The notes beneath the pieces are model-generated. The model was not told where the DNA came from. It saw only the letters and a program-made list of their open reading frames with translations, and did not search any database. Made by a program: the position numbers and the translations under genes. Shown in pieces: positions 17,775 through 27,018 of a stretch of 64,000 bases of DNA (position 1 is the first letter of the stretch; each line of letters starts with the position of its first letter). The stretch comes from Tildeniella nuda ZEHNDER 1965/U140 (GTDB taxonomy: Bacteria > Cyanobacteriota > Cyanobacteriia > Leptolyngbyales > Leptolyngbyaceae): positions 496,001-560,000 of the forward strand of contig JAHHIG010000002.1 of NCBI GenBank assembly GCA_019358895.1. Direction: 5' to 3'.

Positions 17775-18644
17775 TTACTCCGCTCGGTATTGTTCTACTA
17801 ACGTTGCCAAATAATCTTGTAGCGAGGTCGCTCCCCGGATGGGGACATCCGGATCGGGGAACTGCCCGTCTATTGTGGCGGCTGTCATGTTTGCGAACGA
17901 CACTGCTGCCTTCTCCGAAAATCCCATGCGCTTAAACGCTTCAAGCCACTGTGATCTTGGAATCTCCGCTGCCCTCATGGGCTTGTTTAATACTGCGGCG
18001 AATGCGATCGCCACATCCTCGGAAGAATAGCGCTCAGTCCCTTCCACATGGTGAAGTTCCGTCGATTTTGCGGGTTCTGTCATGAAGCGAGCGGCTATCT
18101 GCCCGATGTCCGCAGGAGCCACCATCGGCAGCTTAAAATCAACGGGGAAGAATGTTTGTATGACACCGTTCGCGCACGCCGACTGCACCTGAATATCCCA
18201 GTTGCTCATGTAGTATGCGCCCCGGAGTATGGTTACTGGAACTGGGAGCGCGGTGAGGGATTGCTCCATCTCATAAAGGACTCCTAAATCGCCAATATCG
18301 TCGCCCGACTGAGCACCATAGGTCGATTCCGCCACGATCTTTTCAAGGTTTACACCATTAAGCGATTGGAGAATAGAATTTAGGCTCTGCCGCTCTTGAA
18401 CGTCGATGTCGGTTGATGGATCGGCGGGAGGATTGAGGACAAATAGGCGTTTACCTTGCTGGATGACGCGACGAAGGAACTTCGTCGCATTTACATTAGC
18501 CGTTGCGAAATTGGCACCTTGTCGCTGAAGATCATGAGCTTTTGATGGAGTATGACCTACGACCGTGACTGCCTCGCCGCGCTCCAACAGAGCGCTGGCT
18601 AAGGATGAACCAATATGACCAGTACCACCAAGTATAATGTGCAT
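17775..18644 (-). CDS. NmrA-like NAD(P)-binding protein
   Basis: A 289-residue atypical SDR. The Rossmann start MHIILGGTGHIGSSLASALL is at the N-terminus, followed by VVGHTPSKA and the mid-protein IVAESTYGAQSG. The C-terminal half has ILRGAYYMSNWD and the substrate-lobe motif VEGTERYSSEDVAIAF. The initiator ATG overlaps the first beta strand, as is usual for the group. Likely a reductase or redox sensor; the substrate is unknown. Upstream there are 167 bp without a gene before the VOC gene. Confidence 0.87.
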   Translation of the reverse strand: MHIILGGTGHIGSSLASALLERGEAVTVVGHTPSKAHDLQRQGANFATANVNATKFLRRVIQQGKRLFVLNPPADPSTDIDVQERQSLNSILQSLNGVNLEKIVAESTYGAQSGDDIGDLGVLYEMEQSLTALPVPVTILRGAYYMSNWDIQVQSACANGVIQTFFPVDFKLPMVAPADIGQIAARFMTEPAKSTELHHVEGTERYSSEDVAIAFAAVLNKPMRAAEIPRSQWLEAFKRMGFSEKAAVSFANMTAATIDGQFPDPDVPIRGATSLQDYLATLVEQYRAE

Positions 18645-18811
18645 GGAATAGTCTCCTTACCCTATGATCAGACCTCCAAAATCCCCGCACCTGTCACAAA
18701 AGCTGCTCGATCACTTGCCAAAACTTACCAAAGCAAGCTTCATTTAATCCCCTGCTGCGACATCGCTTTTTGCATTAATTCCACTGACCGTCTAGTTTGT
18801 TTGCGGATCAA

Positions 18812-19240
18812 CTAGAACGTAATGCATACAGAAGGTGCGCTACGATTCGCTTTGCCATGATAAACCGCTTCGATATTGTTGCTATCAGGATCTAGAACAA
18901 AAGCGGCGTAGTAGTCCGGGTGATACCTGCGCTCTCTAGGTGCGCCGTTTTCCCTACCGCCGTGAGCCAAAGCGGCTTTGTAGAACGCATCCACCATGGC
19001 TCGGTCATGAGCCTGGAACGCTAAGTGATGATATCCGGTGAGTACCCCTTGAGCAGCTTCACTATCAGGTGTCGAGACGAACAACTCGTCTGCCCAAAAG
19101 AATCCATCTCCAGTGCCGCCTATTGGGATATTGAGGACATCGAAGATCGCTGTGTAGAAGGTCTGGCTGGCGAAAAGGTCTCGCACGACTAACTGGATGT
19201 GGTCGATCAAACGACCGCGATGTAATTCCTGCGTTTCCAT
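18812..19240 (-). CDS. VOC family protein (glyoxalase/bleomycin-resistance fold)
   Basis: Single VOC domain of 142 residues in the paired beta-alpha-beta3 arrangement. HIQLVVRDLFASQTFYTAIF supplies the first metal-ligand His and HHLAFQAHD the second; FVLDPDSNNIEAVYH carries the Glu ligand and the usual DPDGN-like turn. Relatives are lactoylglutathione lyase-like, dioxygenase-like or resistance proteins; no closer call is safe. A strongly predicted soluble dimeric enzyme. It has its own upstream region of about 190 bp with no gene in it. Confidence 0.88.
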   Translation of the reverse strand: METQELHRGRLIDHIQLVVRDLFASQTFYTAIFDVLNIPIGGTGDGFFWADELFVSTPDSEAAQGVLTGYHHLAFQAHDRAMVDAFYKAALAHGGRENGAPRERRYHPDYYAAFVLDPDSNNIEAVYHGKANRSAPSVCITF

Positions 19241-19434
19241 GTCTTGCTCCTGTTGAGGGTAGCATGAATTTTAGCTTGCCTCTTTCAAGCTAGTGATACA
19301 GACGATCGCCTTCCACTATCTTTTGAAGGAGATTTCGTAACAACATATTACACAAGTCATTCTTGTGAACTTATTTCTGCAAAAGTAAACCGTAGGATTG
19401 CATGAGAGCGAACCTATGTCTAACTCAGTTCTCC

Positions 19435-19821
19435 CTAATTCTGAAGCGCTTTGTCTGGAGCGATCGCGCCATCCAACATGACCGTATCGACATGGTGATT
19501 CAGCTTGATGATCCGTCCATCCTTCAGAAACCAGATATGAGAAAACGGAACATCAACTGGTTTTCCGGTTACTTGAGAGCGACCTTGATAATGACCCAAA
19601 GCAATCACCATATCACCTGTGTCTAAAAGTTGATCAGGCATATCTTTCCAATTATCAAACTGTGCAGCTAATCTAGTCACCCATTTTTGCACGGCTTGTC
19701 GTCCATGATGGTGAATACCCAGGGAAAAGCTATCGGCAACATTCCAATCCACATCAGGATCGACAAGTTCTGAATTAAGCGTTTTGTAAAATTCTCGAAC
19801 GATTTCCAGGTTCGTTTTCAC
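19435..19821 (-). CDS. SnoaL-like NTF2-fold protein
   Basis: A small alpha+beta barrel protein (128 residues) of the SnoaL-like polyketide cyclase group: NLEIVREFYKTLNSE, then IHHHGRQAVQKWVTRL, VIALGHYQGRSQVTGKPV and FSHIWFLKDGRIIKLNHHVD. The GTG at 19821 is preferred over the ATG at 19839 because a perfect GGAGG sits 8 bp before it. Catalytic function is unknown; in this island NTF2-fold genes repeatedly head reductase operons. It lies 62 bp downstream of the TrxR-like gene on the same strand. Confidence 0.85.
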   Translation of the reverse strand: MKTNLEIVREFYKTLNSELVDPDVDWNVADSFSLGIHHHGRQAVQKWVTRLAAQFDNWKDMPDQLLDTGDMVIALGHYQGRSQVTGKPVDVPFSHIWFLKDGRIIKLNHHVDTVMLDGAIAPDKALQN

Positions 19822-19883
19822 AGTTAGTTCCTCCAGCATTGTTTAGGTGATTTGCTGTATCAGCCAGCAAAACTGTACTGGAG

Positions 19884-20843
19884 TTAGCTTTTTGCAGTTG
19901 GGCTAAGCAAGTTCTCTTCAATCAAACTACGATTGACGAAGCTGGCAGCGAGCATCCCACTGGCAGCCGCCCAAGAAATCTGCGAAAGAGGACTGGACGC
20001 ATCGCCTACTGCATAAACTCCAGTAACAGAAGTTTGTTTGAAATCATTCACTTCTACGATGTCCTTGTTGTCTAATTTACAACCTAATTTTGCAGCGAGA
20101 TGGCTGGACTGATGCGACTGAGGGTGTAACAGTAACCCACGACGAGACAGTACTTCATTGTTTGCAAACACAATTCCAGTGAGTTTGCCGTCTTGATGGT
20201 CGAGTCGAGCAATCTTCTCTTCGCGGATCTCAATTCCCCAATTGAACAACTGCTGCCGTTGCTCATCACTTAATTCCGCAGCACCATCTGAGCAGAGAAC
20301 CAAATCGCGACTCCAACCTGTGAGCATGAATGCCTGTTCAAATGCCACTTCTCCTTTGCCATAAATCGCTAACGGTTGATCTCGTACTTCCCACCCGTGA
20401 CAGTAGGGACAATGGAAAACGCTATTCCCCCAGAGTTCCACGAAACCTTCGATCGACGGCAGCGTGTCTTTCATTCCCGTTGCCAGGAGCAGTTTTCGAC
20501 CGACAAACTGGTTACCGTCGTTGAGGATGACTTGAAAGCGTTCGCGAAGCGTGCCCGAAGGGTAATCGCCCAATTTTTCAGCATCAACCGCCTCGCCCTG
20601 CCGAATTTCAACATCGTAAGGTTGCAATTGCTCCCGTCCAATCTGTAACAGTTCTGCGGGTGCAATTCCGTCTCTGGAAAAGTAGTTGTGAGAAGCGTGA
20701 GCGACTTGATTACGTGGTTTACCAGAATCGCAGACTAATACCCGTTTACAGGCTCGTCCAAGCAGCAAGGCAGCACTCAAGCCCGCTACACCACCCCCGA
20801 CGATGATTGCATCAAAAACGTTGGTTTGTAAGTCAGTATTCAT
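19884..20843 (-). CDS. Thioredoxin reductase-like FAD/NAD(P) oxidoreductase
   Basis: Flavoprotein of 319 residues related to thioredoxin reductase. FAD motif IIVGGGVAGLSAALLLGRA is at the N-terminus; the active-site disulfide appears as CPYCHGWE, and the FAD C-terminal motif as VTGVYAVGDAS. The NADPH loop is altered (AIYGKGEVAFEQA), so reductant specificity is uncertain. The start is set at the ATG at 20843, since sequence upstream of it is low-complexity non-coding. A stand-alone relative of TrxB rather than the main thioredoxin reductase. It follows the RidA gene by 96 bp. Confidence 0.85.
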   Translation of the reverse strand: MNTDLQTNVFDAIIVGGGVAGLSAALLLGRACKRVLVCDSGKPRNQVAHASHNYFSRDGIAPAELLQIGREQLQPYDVEIRQGEAVDAEKLGDYPSGTLRERFQVILNDGNQFVGRKLLLATGMKDTLPSIEGFVELWGNSVFHCPYCHGWEVRDQPLAIYGKGEVAFEQAFMLTGWSRDLVLCSDGAAELSDEQRQQLFNWGIEIREEKIARLDHQDGKLTGIVFANNEVLSRRGLLLHPQSHQSSHLAAKLGCKLDNKDIVEVNDFKQTSVTGVYAVGDASSPLSQISWAAASGMLAASFVNRSLIEENLLSPTAKS

Positions 20844-20939
20844 AGTTTGGGTTGGTAGAGTTGATTGATGAATAGGGTGTGGGGTGTAAGCTGTAGGGTG
20901 TAGGGACTCGCACCACACAGCCGCCCTGAAGGAGCTGTG

Positions 20940-21338
20940 TTACTTCAGGGCGGCTGTTGCCTCAACCTCAACTAATGTTTCTGGAGAGGCAAGTGAGGCA
21001 ACCCCGATGCCAGTAACAGCGGGACGCGATTCTGCTAGAAATTGCGCGAGAATGGGCGCGATCGCCTCCATACGTTCTCCAAGTTCACCTCGAACATAGA
21101 TGCGAAGGTGAAGCAAGTTCTCTACGGAGCTTCCTGCTGCATCCAGGACGATGGTTAGGTTAGTCAGTGCGCTCCTGAGCTGCCCTTCAACGGTATGGGA
21201 CGAGACTTGATAGTTCATGTCCCAGTCCACTTGACCAGAAATGTAAACAGTCCCCGATGCGGTATCGACAACAGCATGAGAAAGTCCGTGTGGTCTGCCA
21301 TCATACAGTTGTGGCGGGTTGATTAGTTGTTTTCTCAT
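20940..21338 (-). CDS. RidA family protein
   Basis: Rid/YjgF/UK114 protein of 132 residues: trimeric, hydrolysing reactive enamine/imine intermediates or acting in related chemistry. Motifs: HAVVDTASGTVYISGQVDWD, then GQLRSALTNLTIVLDAAGSSVENLLHLRIYV, and a C-terminal VEVEATAAL. The conserved catalytic Arg expected near the RxxVTGIGVASL region is present in ESRPAVTGIGVASL. The ATG at 21338 is used; the longer frame to 21398 runs into the cupin gene. Probably an operon with the TrxR-like gene. Confidence 0.9.
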   Translation of the reverse strand: MRKQLINPPQLYDGRPHGLSHAVVDTASGTVYISGQVDWDMNYQVSSHTVEGQLRSALTNLTIVLDAAGSSVENLLHLRIYVRGELGERMEAIAPILAQFLAESRPAVTGIGVASLASPETLVEVEATAALK

Positions 21339-21375
21339 GGTGTTTATTGTGTAGAAAAGGGCATTGTAATCGAAT

Positions 21376-21849
21376 TCACACGATAAATTCGATGCCATAC
21401 TTGGGTGCTGCTGCCAAAACTCGGTTGATCGCTTCAGGAGTAGCTGGGCGCGATGGAGATTCTGGATCGTCTACTGGAACGCCAACTTCAGCAAAGTATT
21501 TTTCAATTCCCGCAGGTATACACCAAACCAACATCTTGGCACGTTGGTTCGTGATGTTCTTGAAGTGATGCAGATGACCCTTCGGCGAATACAAGAAAGT
21601 TCCAGGGGTAGCAATTACAGTTCGATCGCCGAGATGAAACTCCAGTTCGCCCTCTTGGATATAGAACGCCTCATCTTCTCGATGGTGAATGTGGGGCGGC
21701 GGTCCAATTTCAGGATCAACTCGTAACTCGAAGAGCGTGTATTGTCCGTTGGTGTCTTCGCTCACTGCCTTGAAGGTCAGAATATCTCCGACAACGGAAA
21801 GGGACTACCCTTGAGATGGCTCAATCAATAGTTCACGAGAGGTAGTCAT
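21376..21849 (-). pseudogene. Cupin-domain protein with in-frame amber codon
   Basis: ATG 21849 has an AGGAG ribosome site 7 bp upstream and reads MTTSRELLIEPSQG, then TAG (21805-21807), then SLSVVGDILTFKAVSEDTNG and an intact cupin (PPPHIHHREDEAFYIQEGELEF, SPKGHLHHF). The family normally has a sense codon where the TAG stands, so this is a nonsense mutation at codon 15. Re-initiation at an in-frame GTG at 21765 could still yield a 129-residue cupin missing its first strand. Its promoter is also split by a MITE. Confidence 0.8.
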
Positions 21850-21911
21850 TGCATTTCTCCTAGTAGTTCAACAGTTATCAGTATTGAGTTCTTGCTGTTT
21901 GATGTCTCCAA

Positions 21912-22184
21912 AGTGTAGTGAGTTGAAGTACCTGACCTGATTGCCTGACAAAAGTCCTGAAAGGCTTACGGCTTCGCTGCTTACCCGCCCGTGATTAAAA
22001 TCCGGGCTAATAGCCTGAAACCCGTTGAAACGGGTTGAAAGTCCCTTGCAGTCCTCTTTAGAGGACTTTCCCCCGTTAGCCCGCACTTTCAGTGCAGGGC
22101 GGGTCAGGCGATTGCAGAAAGATTTGTCAGGCAACCAGGTACCTGACTGCTATCAGATTCTTACAATGATTTGTCAGATGCTTG
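21912..22184 (-). promoter_or_regulatory. Shared-regulon promoter 1, split by the MITE
   Basis: Two direct half-sites on the minus strand, at 22174-22184 (CAAGCATCTGA) and 22153-22163 (TAAGAATCTGA), at 21-bp period. The -10-like TACACT is at 21912-21917. Without the MITE and one target copy the half-site to -10 gap would be 24 bp, as in the sister promoters. Target: the cupin gene at 21849. Confidence 0.65.
21937..22138. mobile_element. MITE, 202 bp, with 9-bp target duplication
   Basis: 16-bp terminal inverted repeats CTGATTGCCTGACAAA (21937-21952) and its inverse at 22123-22138 (one mismatch). They are flanked by identical 9-bp direct repeats GTACCTGAC at 21928-21936 and 22139-22147. The interior has no gene but several hairpins, including the perfect GTCCTCTTTAGAGGAC (22051-22066) and AACCCGTTGAAACGGGTT. 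A non-autonomous element mobilised by some DDE transposase making 9-bp duplications. Confidence 0.85.
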
Positions 22185-22264
22185 TGATGAACGTTCGCAG
22201 CTAGTCGCGCCCTGCGACAATAATCTTTTCGGCTAGACCGATAGGATTAGAAAATCACCTTAAA

Positions 22265-23038
22265 TTAGCCCGCCATGAGTCCACCATCGATCGCGAAAGG
22301 TTGACCTGTAATGTAGCTGGCAGCATCCGAACATAAGAACACAACCGTTGCAGCAATTTCTTCAGGTTGACCCATTCGCCCCATTGGGACACTGGACGAT
22401 GCCATCGACTCAAACTGCTCTGAGGTTATACCCATCTCTTGGAGGCTCTGAGGAGACACGATGTCTGTGCCGCGAAAATAGCCAGGATTGACAGCATTAA
22501 TCCGAATCCCTTGCTTGGCATAATCGAGTGCAGCAGAACGAGTCAGACCCATCACCGCGTGTTTGCTTGCAGTATAACGACCAGAGCCAGGTCTGCCAAT
22601 CAATCCCGCGACTGAAGAGGTGTTGATGATCACCCCTGCTCCTTGAGTCAGCATCTGTTGAATTTCATATTTCATACACAAGAACACACCCCTCAAGCTA
22701 ATCGCCATCATGGTGTCAAAGTCTTCAGCAGACTGCTCATGGAGTGGTTTGGGAGGTTTACCAAACCCAGCGTTATTGAAGGCAAAATCTAACCTGCCGT
22801 AACTGGCGACTGTTTTCTCGATCAGTGCCTTTATATCCGTTTCACTCGATACATCCGATCGCACAAACAAACACTCTGCTCCCGTCTCTCGAATCAGAGC
22901 CGCAGTTTCTTCACCTTTTGCTTCCTGTCTGCCGGAGAACACTACTGTTGCACCCGCCGCACCGAACCCGATCGCAGTTGCTCGACCAATTCCCGCAGTT
23001 CCTCCCGTTATTAAGGCAACCTTATTTTCTAGCATCAT
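22265..23038 (-). CDS. Classical SDR family oxidoreductase
   Basis: Short-chain dehydrogenase/reductase of 257 residues, close in form to FabG/glucose dehydrogenase types. Cofactor motif TGGTAGIG, the NNAG strand motif (FAFNNAGF), catalytic Ser (INTSSVAG) and YTASK are intact, as is the C-terminal [12 protein letters not shown]. The substrate is unknown. Two adjacent ATGs can start it (23038 or 23035). It follows the NTF2-fold gene by 5 bp, so both are read from the promoter at 23664-23724. Confidence 0.93.
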   Translation of the reverse strand: MMLENKVALITGGTAGIGRATAIGFGAAGATVVFSGRQEAKGEETAALIRETGAECLFVRSDVSSETDIKALIEKTVASYGRLDFAFNNAGFGKPPKPLHEQSAEDFDTMMAISLRGVFLCMKYEIQQMLTQGAGVIINTSSVAGLIGRPGSGRYTASKHAVMGLTRSAALDYAKQGIRINAVNPGYFRGTDIVSPQSLQEMGITSEQFESMASSSVPMGRMGQPEEIAATVVFLCSDAASYITGQPFAIDGGLMAG

Positions 23039-23043
23039 GATCT

Positions 23044-23637
23044 TTACCTACTATGACTAGCACGATCGATTAGTGTATTTGAGGGCAAGTTCCGATCCAT
23101 CAACTTACGCGCACTATCAACGCCCACAATGGGCAGTTTTTCAGCATCAAGCAAGCCGATTTGCACCAAAATACTCGCCTGATCCCAGTAGAGGTGTTCA
23201 TGGGCTATCTTGCCATCACGAAACCGAATAATCGCGACCACTGGCACTTCAACCCGTTTCCCGGTCGGAGCAACACTGGGCAGCATCCAGTCCATCTGGA
23301 TCGTATGAGTGAACTTCGCCACCATTTCATCGATGAGTTGATCCGTCCCGATCGTGCGCGAAATCGGAACTAGCTCGAAGTCTGGCGGAACCTGGGGAAT
23401 GAAATATTTGGAATAAAACTCACCCACTGCTGCTTTCCCGACTCCCCCAGTCATCACTGGAATATCATTCACGTAAGCGTCTTCAACCATCGTGGCGAGC
23501 GCATCTTCAGTGCTGTGAGTACCAAACTCGTGCCCGATATGCTCTTCCCAAACCGCTTGTAAGGCTGCCTGAGCGGGTGTCAGGTTGGGGGTTGCCTGTA
23601 CATTTTCTTGTTTGTCTACTGTTTGCTCTGTGACCAT
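23044..23637 (-). CDS. NTF2/SnoaL-fold protein
   Basis: A 197-residue protein with an N-terminal 25-residue polar extension and one SnoaL-like domain: [55 protein letters not shown] and [25 protein letters not shown]. The [12 protein letters not shown] segment is typical of ester-cyclase-like members that bind small aromatic or polyketide ligands. The ribosome site TTAGGAG is well placed. First gene of a two-gene operon with the SDR downstream, under a shared-regulon promoter. Confidence 0.85.
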   Translation of the reverse strand: MVTEQTVDKQENVQATPNLTPAQAALQAVWEEHIGHEFGTHSTEDALATMVEDAYVNDIPVMTGGVGKAAVGEFYSKYFIPQVPPDFELVPISRTIGTDQLIDEMVAKFTHTIQMDWMLPSVAPTGKRVEVPVVAIIRFRDGKIAHEHLYWDQASILVQIGLLDAEKLPIVGVDSARKLMDRNLPSNTLIDRASHSR

Positions 23638-23663
23638 GTTGAATACTCCTAAGTTCTATCTAA

Positions 23664-23724
23664 ACTGTATTGATTCCAATGCTTGATTTCTTTCAAATTC
23701 TTACGATGCCTTGTCAAATTCTTA
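23664..23724 (-). promoter_or_regulatory. Shared-regulon promoter 2
   Basis: Two identical half-sites TAAGAATTTGA at 23714-23724 and 23693-23703 (21-bp period), 23 bp, then -10-like TACAGT at 23664-23669. The start codon of the NTF2-fold gene is 26 bp further. This is the most symmetrical copy of the motif. Confidence 0.7.
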
Positions 23725-23729
23725 TCGGG

Positions 23730-23903
<174 letters not shown>

Positions 23904-23905
<2 letters not shown>

Positions 23906-24392
23906 AACGCACAAAATTAGTCGTTGTTGAGGAACGAACCGCCAAAGCTTCCAGCCATTTCTGATTCGAGTTATGTATGAGGTTAGGCGCAAACAACTTG
24001 ATTAGACGTGGAACAATTCCACGCAGAGTTTCTTCACTCAAAACGCGACAGCCGTTGGGGGTTGGCGTGATGAGCCAACTGTGATAGGCGTGCAGTCCCG
24101 TTGCTCTCCCATCCCAGGCAATCCGTTGATCTGGCACGAATTCTTTCACGGTAGATGCGCTCGTCACTCCGCCAGTTTTCCAAGTGAAAGTCACGTCCTG
24201 AGACAGTTTGCGGGAACCGTCCTGGATGCGAACATTCAATATAGCGGGCTGCCAGGTCTGCCAATCAGCAGCGGTAATGAGATGATCCCAAACCTCCGCA
24301 GGTGAGGCTGAAATTTCTATTGTGTTGACAACGTGAACTGGGCAGCGGCTCGGATCGTACTCTGCTGGAAAACGAATCGACTCTGTGTTCAT
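23904..24392 (-). CDS. SRPBCC family protein (polyketide cyclase/dehydrase-like)
   Basis: START-fold ligand-binding protein of about 162 residues. HVVNTIEISASPAEVWDHLITAADW opens the domain, LNVRIQDGSRKLSQDVTFTWK and RIAWDGRATGLHAYHSWLI follow, and the long C-terminal helix ends LIHNSNQKWLEAL. The last dozen residues lie at the junction with the GMC fragment and may be foreign. GGAGGAGAC lies just before two adjacent ATGs; the second (24392) has the better spacing. It follows the dioxygenase gene by 50 bp and probably shares its transcript. Confidence 0.85.
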
Positions 24393-24442
24393 CATGTCTC
24401 CTCCGGTTTTATGCCTGAATTCTTGGTATGGTCGCGTCTGCT

Positions 24443-25351
24443 TCATGTCACTTCAAAGAGTGGATTAACGGGTTGAACTTCCCTAGCGGTTACGATCGGT
24501 TTCAGCACGAAATCAAATTGAGCAGAGTAGAATGGCTTGTTTTGATTTTGCGCCTCAAGTTCGGGAAGTGATTTGTGCTTTTGCAGTTTGATAATGGTCG
24601 ATCGCACCGTGAAGGTAGTGTCTGAATCAAGAAGAGGATCACTGTCTATGAAAATTTGAGTCGTCAGCGGCGTGTAGCCAGTCGCACTCAGCTTGAAGTG
24701 GATGTGAGCCGCCCGCCAGGTGTGTCGTCCCAACAGGCGCAACACCTCACCGCAGGGTCCATCGTTTGGTATGTTGTATCCACTGGGCACAACCGTTTCA
24801 AAGCTGTAGTTGCCGTTCTCGTCCGTATGGAGTTGCCCGCGAAAGTTTCCAGCAGGTTGAGACGGATCGATGATGTCGTACAATCCCTTTGAGTTGGGTT
24901 GCCAAACTTCGATCAATGCGTTGGCGATCGCGTGTCCATCCACATCTAACACGCGACCTGAAAGGAATAATGGCTCACCTTCTGCATCAATACCAATGCG
25001 ATCGCCTAACTTGCGCTGAGGCGAATTGGGCACGTAGAGCGGTCCTTCCAAATTAGCTTCTGTTACATCGCCATTGGAGTCTTTCAGCAATTCCACCAGC
25101 ATCGAAATGCCGAGCAAATCAGTGAGCATTTGAATCTCCCCATCTGGGATAACTTGCGTGTGGTGGCTACCTCGATTGAGAAAATCACGCCCCTGCTGCA
25201 ATTCTGGCTCGGTTAAGTTGACTTCTCGAACAAAAGCATGGAGATGCTTCACCAAGCTTGTATAAATTTCGTACAGGCGCGGATGAGTTTTGCCACCGTC
25301 ACCGTGATCGATTACAGCTTGCGTGATGGTGTCGATCGTAATAGTTTGCAT
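24443..25351 (-). CDS. Intradiol ring-cleavage dioxygenase (catechol/hydroxyquinol 1,2-type)
   Basis: Non-haem Fe(III) enzyme that splits catechol-type rings between the hydroxyls. The 302-residue protein has the N-terminal helical dimerisation region, LEGPLYVPNSP, then the iron ligands: Tyr in SKGLYDI, Tyr in VPSGYNIP, and His-x-His in RAAHIHFKL. RVLDVDGHAIANALIEVWQPN is the diagnostic beta-sandwich core. The start ATG at 25351 has AAAGGA 8 bp upstream. The substrate is not determinable; no other ring-degradation gene is nearby. Confidence 0.92.
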   Translation of the reverse strand: MQTITIDTITQAVIDHGDGGKTHPRLYEIYTSLVKHLHAFVREVNLTEPELQQGRDFLNRGSHHTQVIPDGEIQMLTDLLGISMLVELLKDSNGDVTEANLEGPLYVPNSPQRKLGDRIGIDAEGEPLFLSGRVLDVDGHAIANALIEVWQPNSKGLYDIIDPSQPAGNFRGQLHTDENGNYSFETVVPSGYNIPNDGPCGEVLRLLGRHTWRAAHIHFKLSATGYTPLTTQIFIDSDPLLDSDTTFTVRSTIIKLQKHKSLPELEAQNQNKPFYSAQFDFVLKPIVTAREVQPVNPLFEVT

Positions 25352-25637
25352 GATTGAATTCCTTTTTCCAGTTGATGTGAATTGCAAATTAGTCACAAGA
25401 AGCGTGAACTACTGGCATCTCTCAAGCAATCCTGCCTCCACTGGAAGCCTTCAGCGTAGCCTTTGCGGTAATGCAGAAAAATGCTGAACAATCCATGCTG
25501 CAAGGCGGAGAGATGCTTCAGGGAACCCTGTTTCCAGCCGATGCAGTAGAGATTGTATAAAAATCCCATTCGTTGAACATACATGGCACAACTCCAATTG
25601 CTGATTTTAGACGTGTGTTGTTATTGAGCGCTCCAGA

Positions 25638-26522
25638 TTAAGCCAGAATGTGTTTGAGGAGTTTATGGGTTACAAACTGCTCAAATGTTGTTGGTGTAAT
25701 TACTTCAGGTGTTCGTGCAGTCGCATAGATACCATCTGGATCACCAAGGGCACGAAACAGATTCCCTAGCTCTTGTTGGACATCCAATGTCGCCCCATCC
25801 AAAGCAAGCTGCTGTTGAATCGATTCAACTGTGATTTGGATATAGTCAATTGAACGATGCAGGACTCGCGACAGAATGGCAGTGACTTCAGAGAGTGTTA
25901 GATTTTCTGGTCCCATGAGATTCCGAGTCCATTGTCCTGCCCAGCGATCGTCCAATAAATATCTGGCGGCTTCATCTCCAATATCATCGGTACTAATCCA
26001 GGGAATATCATGGTCATCCGCGTAGGGAAAATAGACGGTGTTGTCCTGCTGGATGACCTTGATTTCTCCTAGAAAATTCTCCATGAAATAACCAGGACGT
26101 AGATGCAGCACATTCGAGCCAGTTTGGTTGAAAATTGTTTCAACAGTTCCGGCAAACGTTACAGTGCCGAGATCTGTACCTGAGCCTGCACCCACACTAG
26201 AAATGTTAATCACTCGCTGAATGCGGTTTTCCTGCACAGCTCTAGCTGCAATCATCGCAGTCTGACGATACCAGTCGCGTAAGCTAGGGGCATCTAGTTT
26301 CGGTGGAGTCAGCCAGAACAAAGCATCTGCATTCTGTGTTGCCTCAATCAACCCTTGCGGATCATCACTGCTGACAGGTTGGACTGTAGCACCTTGAGCT
26401 GCTAAATCAGCTAACTTCTCTGGCTGTCGGGTTAGAAGAATCGTTTCGGCTCCAGACTGCACAACTTTCTCTGCGGTACGTCGTCCAATATTGCCAGAGG
26501 CAGCAGCGATCACAATCTTCAT
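25638..26522 (-). CDS. NmrA-like NAD(P)H-binding atypical SDR
   Basis: A 294-residue reductase or sensor related to the gene at 14753. It begins MKIVIAAASGNIGRRTAEKV, has ILLTRQPEKLADL and shares LHLRPGYFMENFLGEI and the C-terminal ITPTTFEQFVTHKLL with that gene, so the two are paralogues. The start is the ATG at 26522 with AAGGA upstream. It lies 49 bp after the SnoaL gene and should be read from the shared-regulon promoter at 27019-27080. Substrate unknown. Confidence 0.88.
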   Translation of the reverse strand: MKIVIAAASGNIGRRTAEKVVQSGAETILLTRQPEKLADLAAQGATVQPVSSDDPQGLIEATQNADALFWLTPPKLDAPSLRDWYRQTAMIAARAVQENRIQRVINISSVGAGSGTDLGTVTFAGTVETIFNQTGSNVLHLRPGYFMENFLGEIKVIQQDNTVYFPYADDHDIPWISTDDIGDEAARYLLDDRWAGQWTRNLMGPENLTLSEVTAILSRVLHRSIDYIQITVESIQQQLALDGATLDVQQELGNLFRALGDPDGIYATARTPEVITPTTFEQFVTHKLLKHILA

Positions 26523-26571
26523 ACTGTTTCGTTTCCTTGCGCTACATTTTAGCGAGAGCCTAGAGCCAATC

Positions 26572-26991
26572 TTAGGTGTTTGCCCATCGCTCACTCACAA
26601 TCCTTGGGTTCCAATATTCTCGGTAATGAACGATAAGACCATTCCTTGTTTCCAGTCGCATCACATACTCTTGTTGATAGGGAATACCTGTGGCGGCGAT
26701 GACCGCTTCCCCCTGAACCTCAGCCCATAGAATATTTGAGTCTGTTGTTGGATAGACCCGAATATTGGTAAACCTCAAGTCTTGCAACTTCGCTACTGCA
26801 TTTTTGAGGTAGTTGTATATCACTTCTTTACCTTCTAATCGTTTGGGTGTATCGAAAGCGTATGGATATTCAACGACTGCATCTTCGGTATACAGGTTCA
26901 TCAAGGCTTGAACATCTTTAACGATCAGCGATAAAAAAGAGGTAAAGACCTGAGTAACTGTCTGTTTTGCTTGATCTGATACGGGTTGCAT
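26572..26991 (-). CDS. SnoaL-like NTF2-fold protein
   Basis: Small NTF2-fold protein of 139 residues: FTSFLSLIVKDVQALMNLYTEDAVVEYPYAF, LEGKEVIYNYLKN, WAEVQGEAVIAATG and VMRLETRNGLIVHYREYWNP. This is the usual layout of SnoaL-like isomerase/cyclase relatives of unknown substrate. The ATG at 26991 follows AAGGAG at ideal spacing, so upstream in-frame starts are rejected. It heads an operon with the NmrA-like gene. Its first residues MQPVS are repeated in a truncated mini-ORF at 33928-33999 that follows a copy of the same promoter. Confidence 0.88.
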   Translation of the reverse strand: MQPVSDQAKQTVTQVFTSFLSLIVKDVQALMNLYTEDAVVEYPYAFDTPKRLEGKEVIYNYLKNAVAKLQDLRFTNIRVYPTTDSNILWAEVQGEAVIAATGIPYQQEYVMRLETRNGLIVHYREYWNPRIVSERWANT

Positions 26992-27018
26992 AAAATTCTC
27001 CTTGTTGTATCTCATTTG

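Noticed and set aside
21868-22134. Open minus-strand frame of 88 codons
   Set aside because: Lies almost wholly inside the MITE and consists of its hairpins.
25393-25584. Minus-strand frame of 63 codons upstream of the dioxygenase gene
   Set aside because: No ribosome site or recognisable domain; may be a degraded fragment, but nothing supports it.
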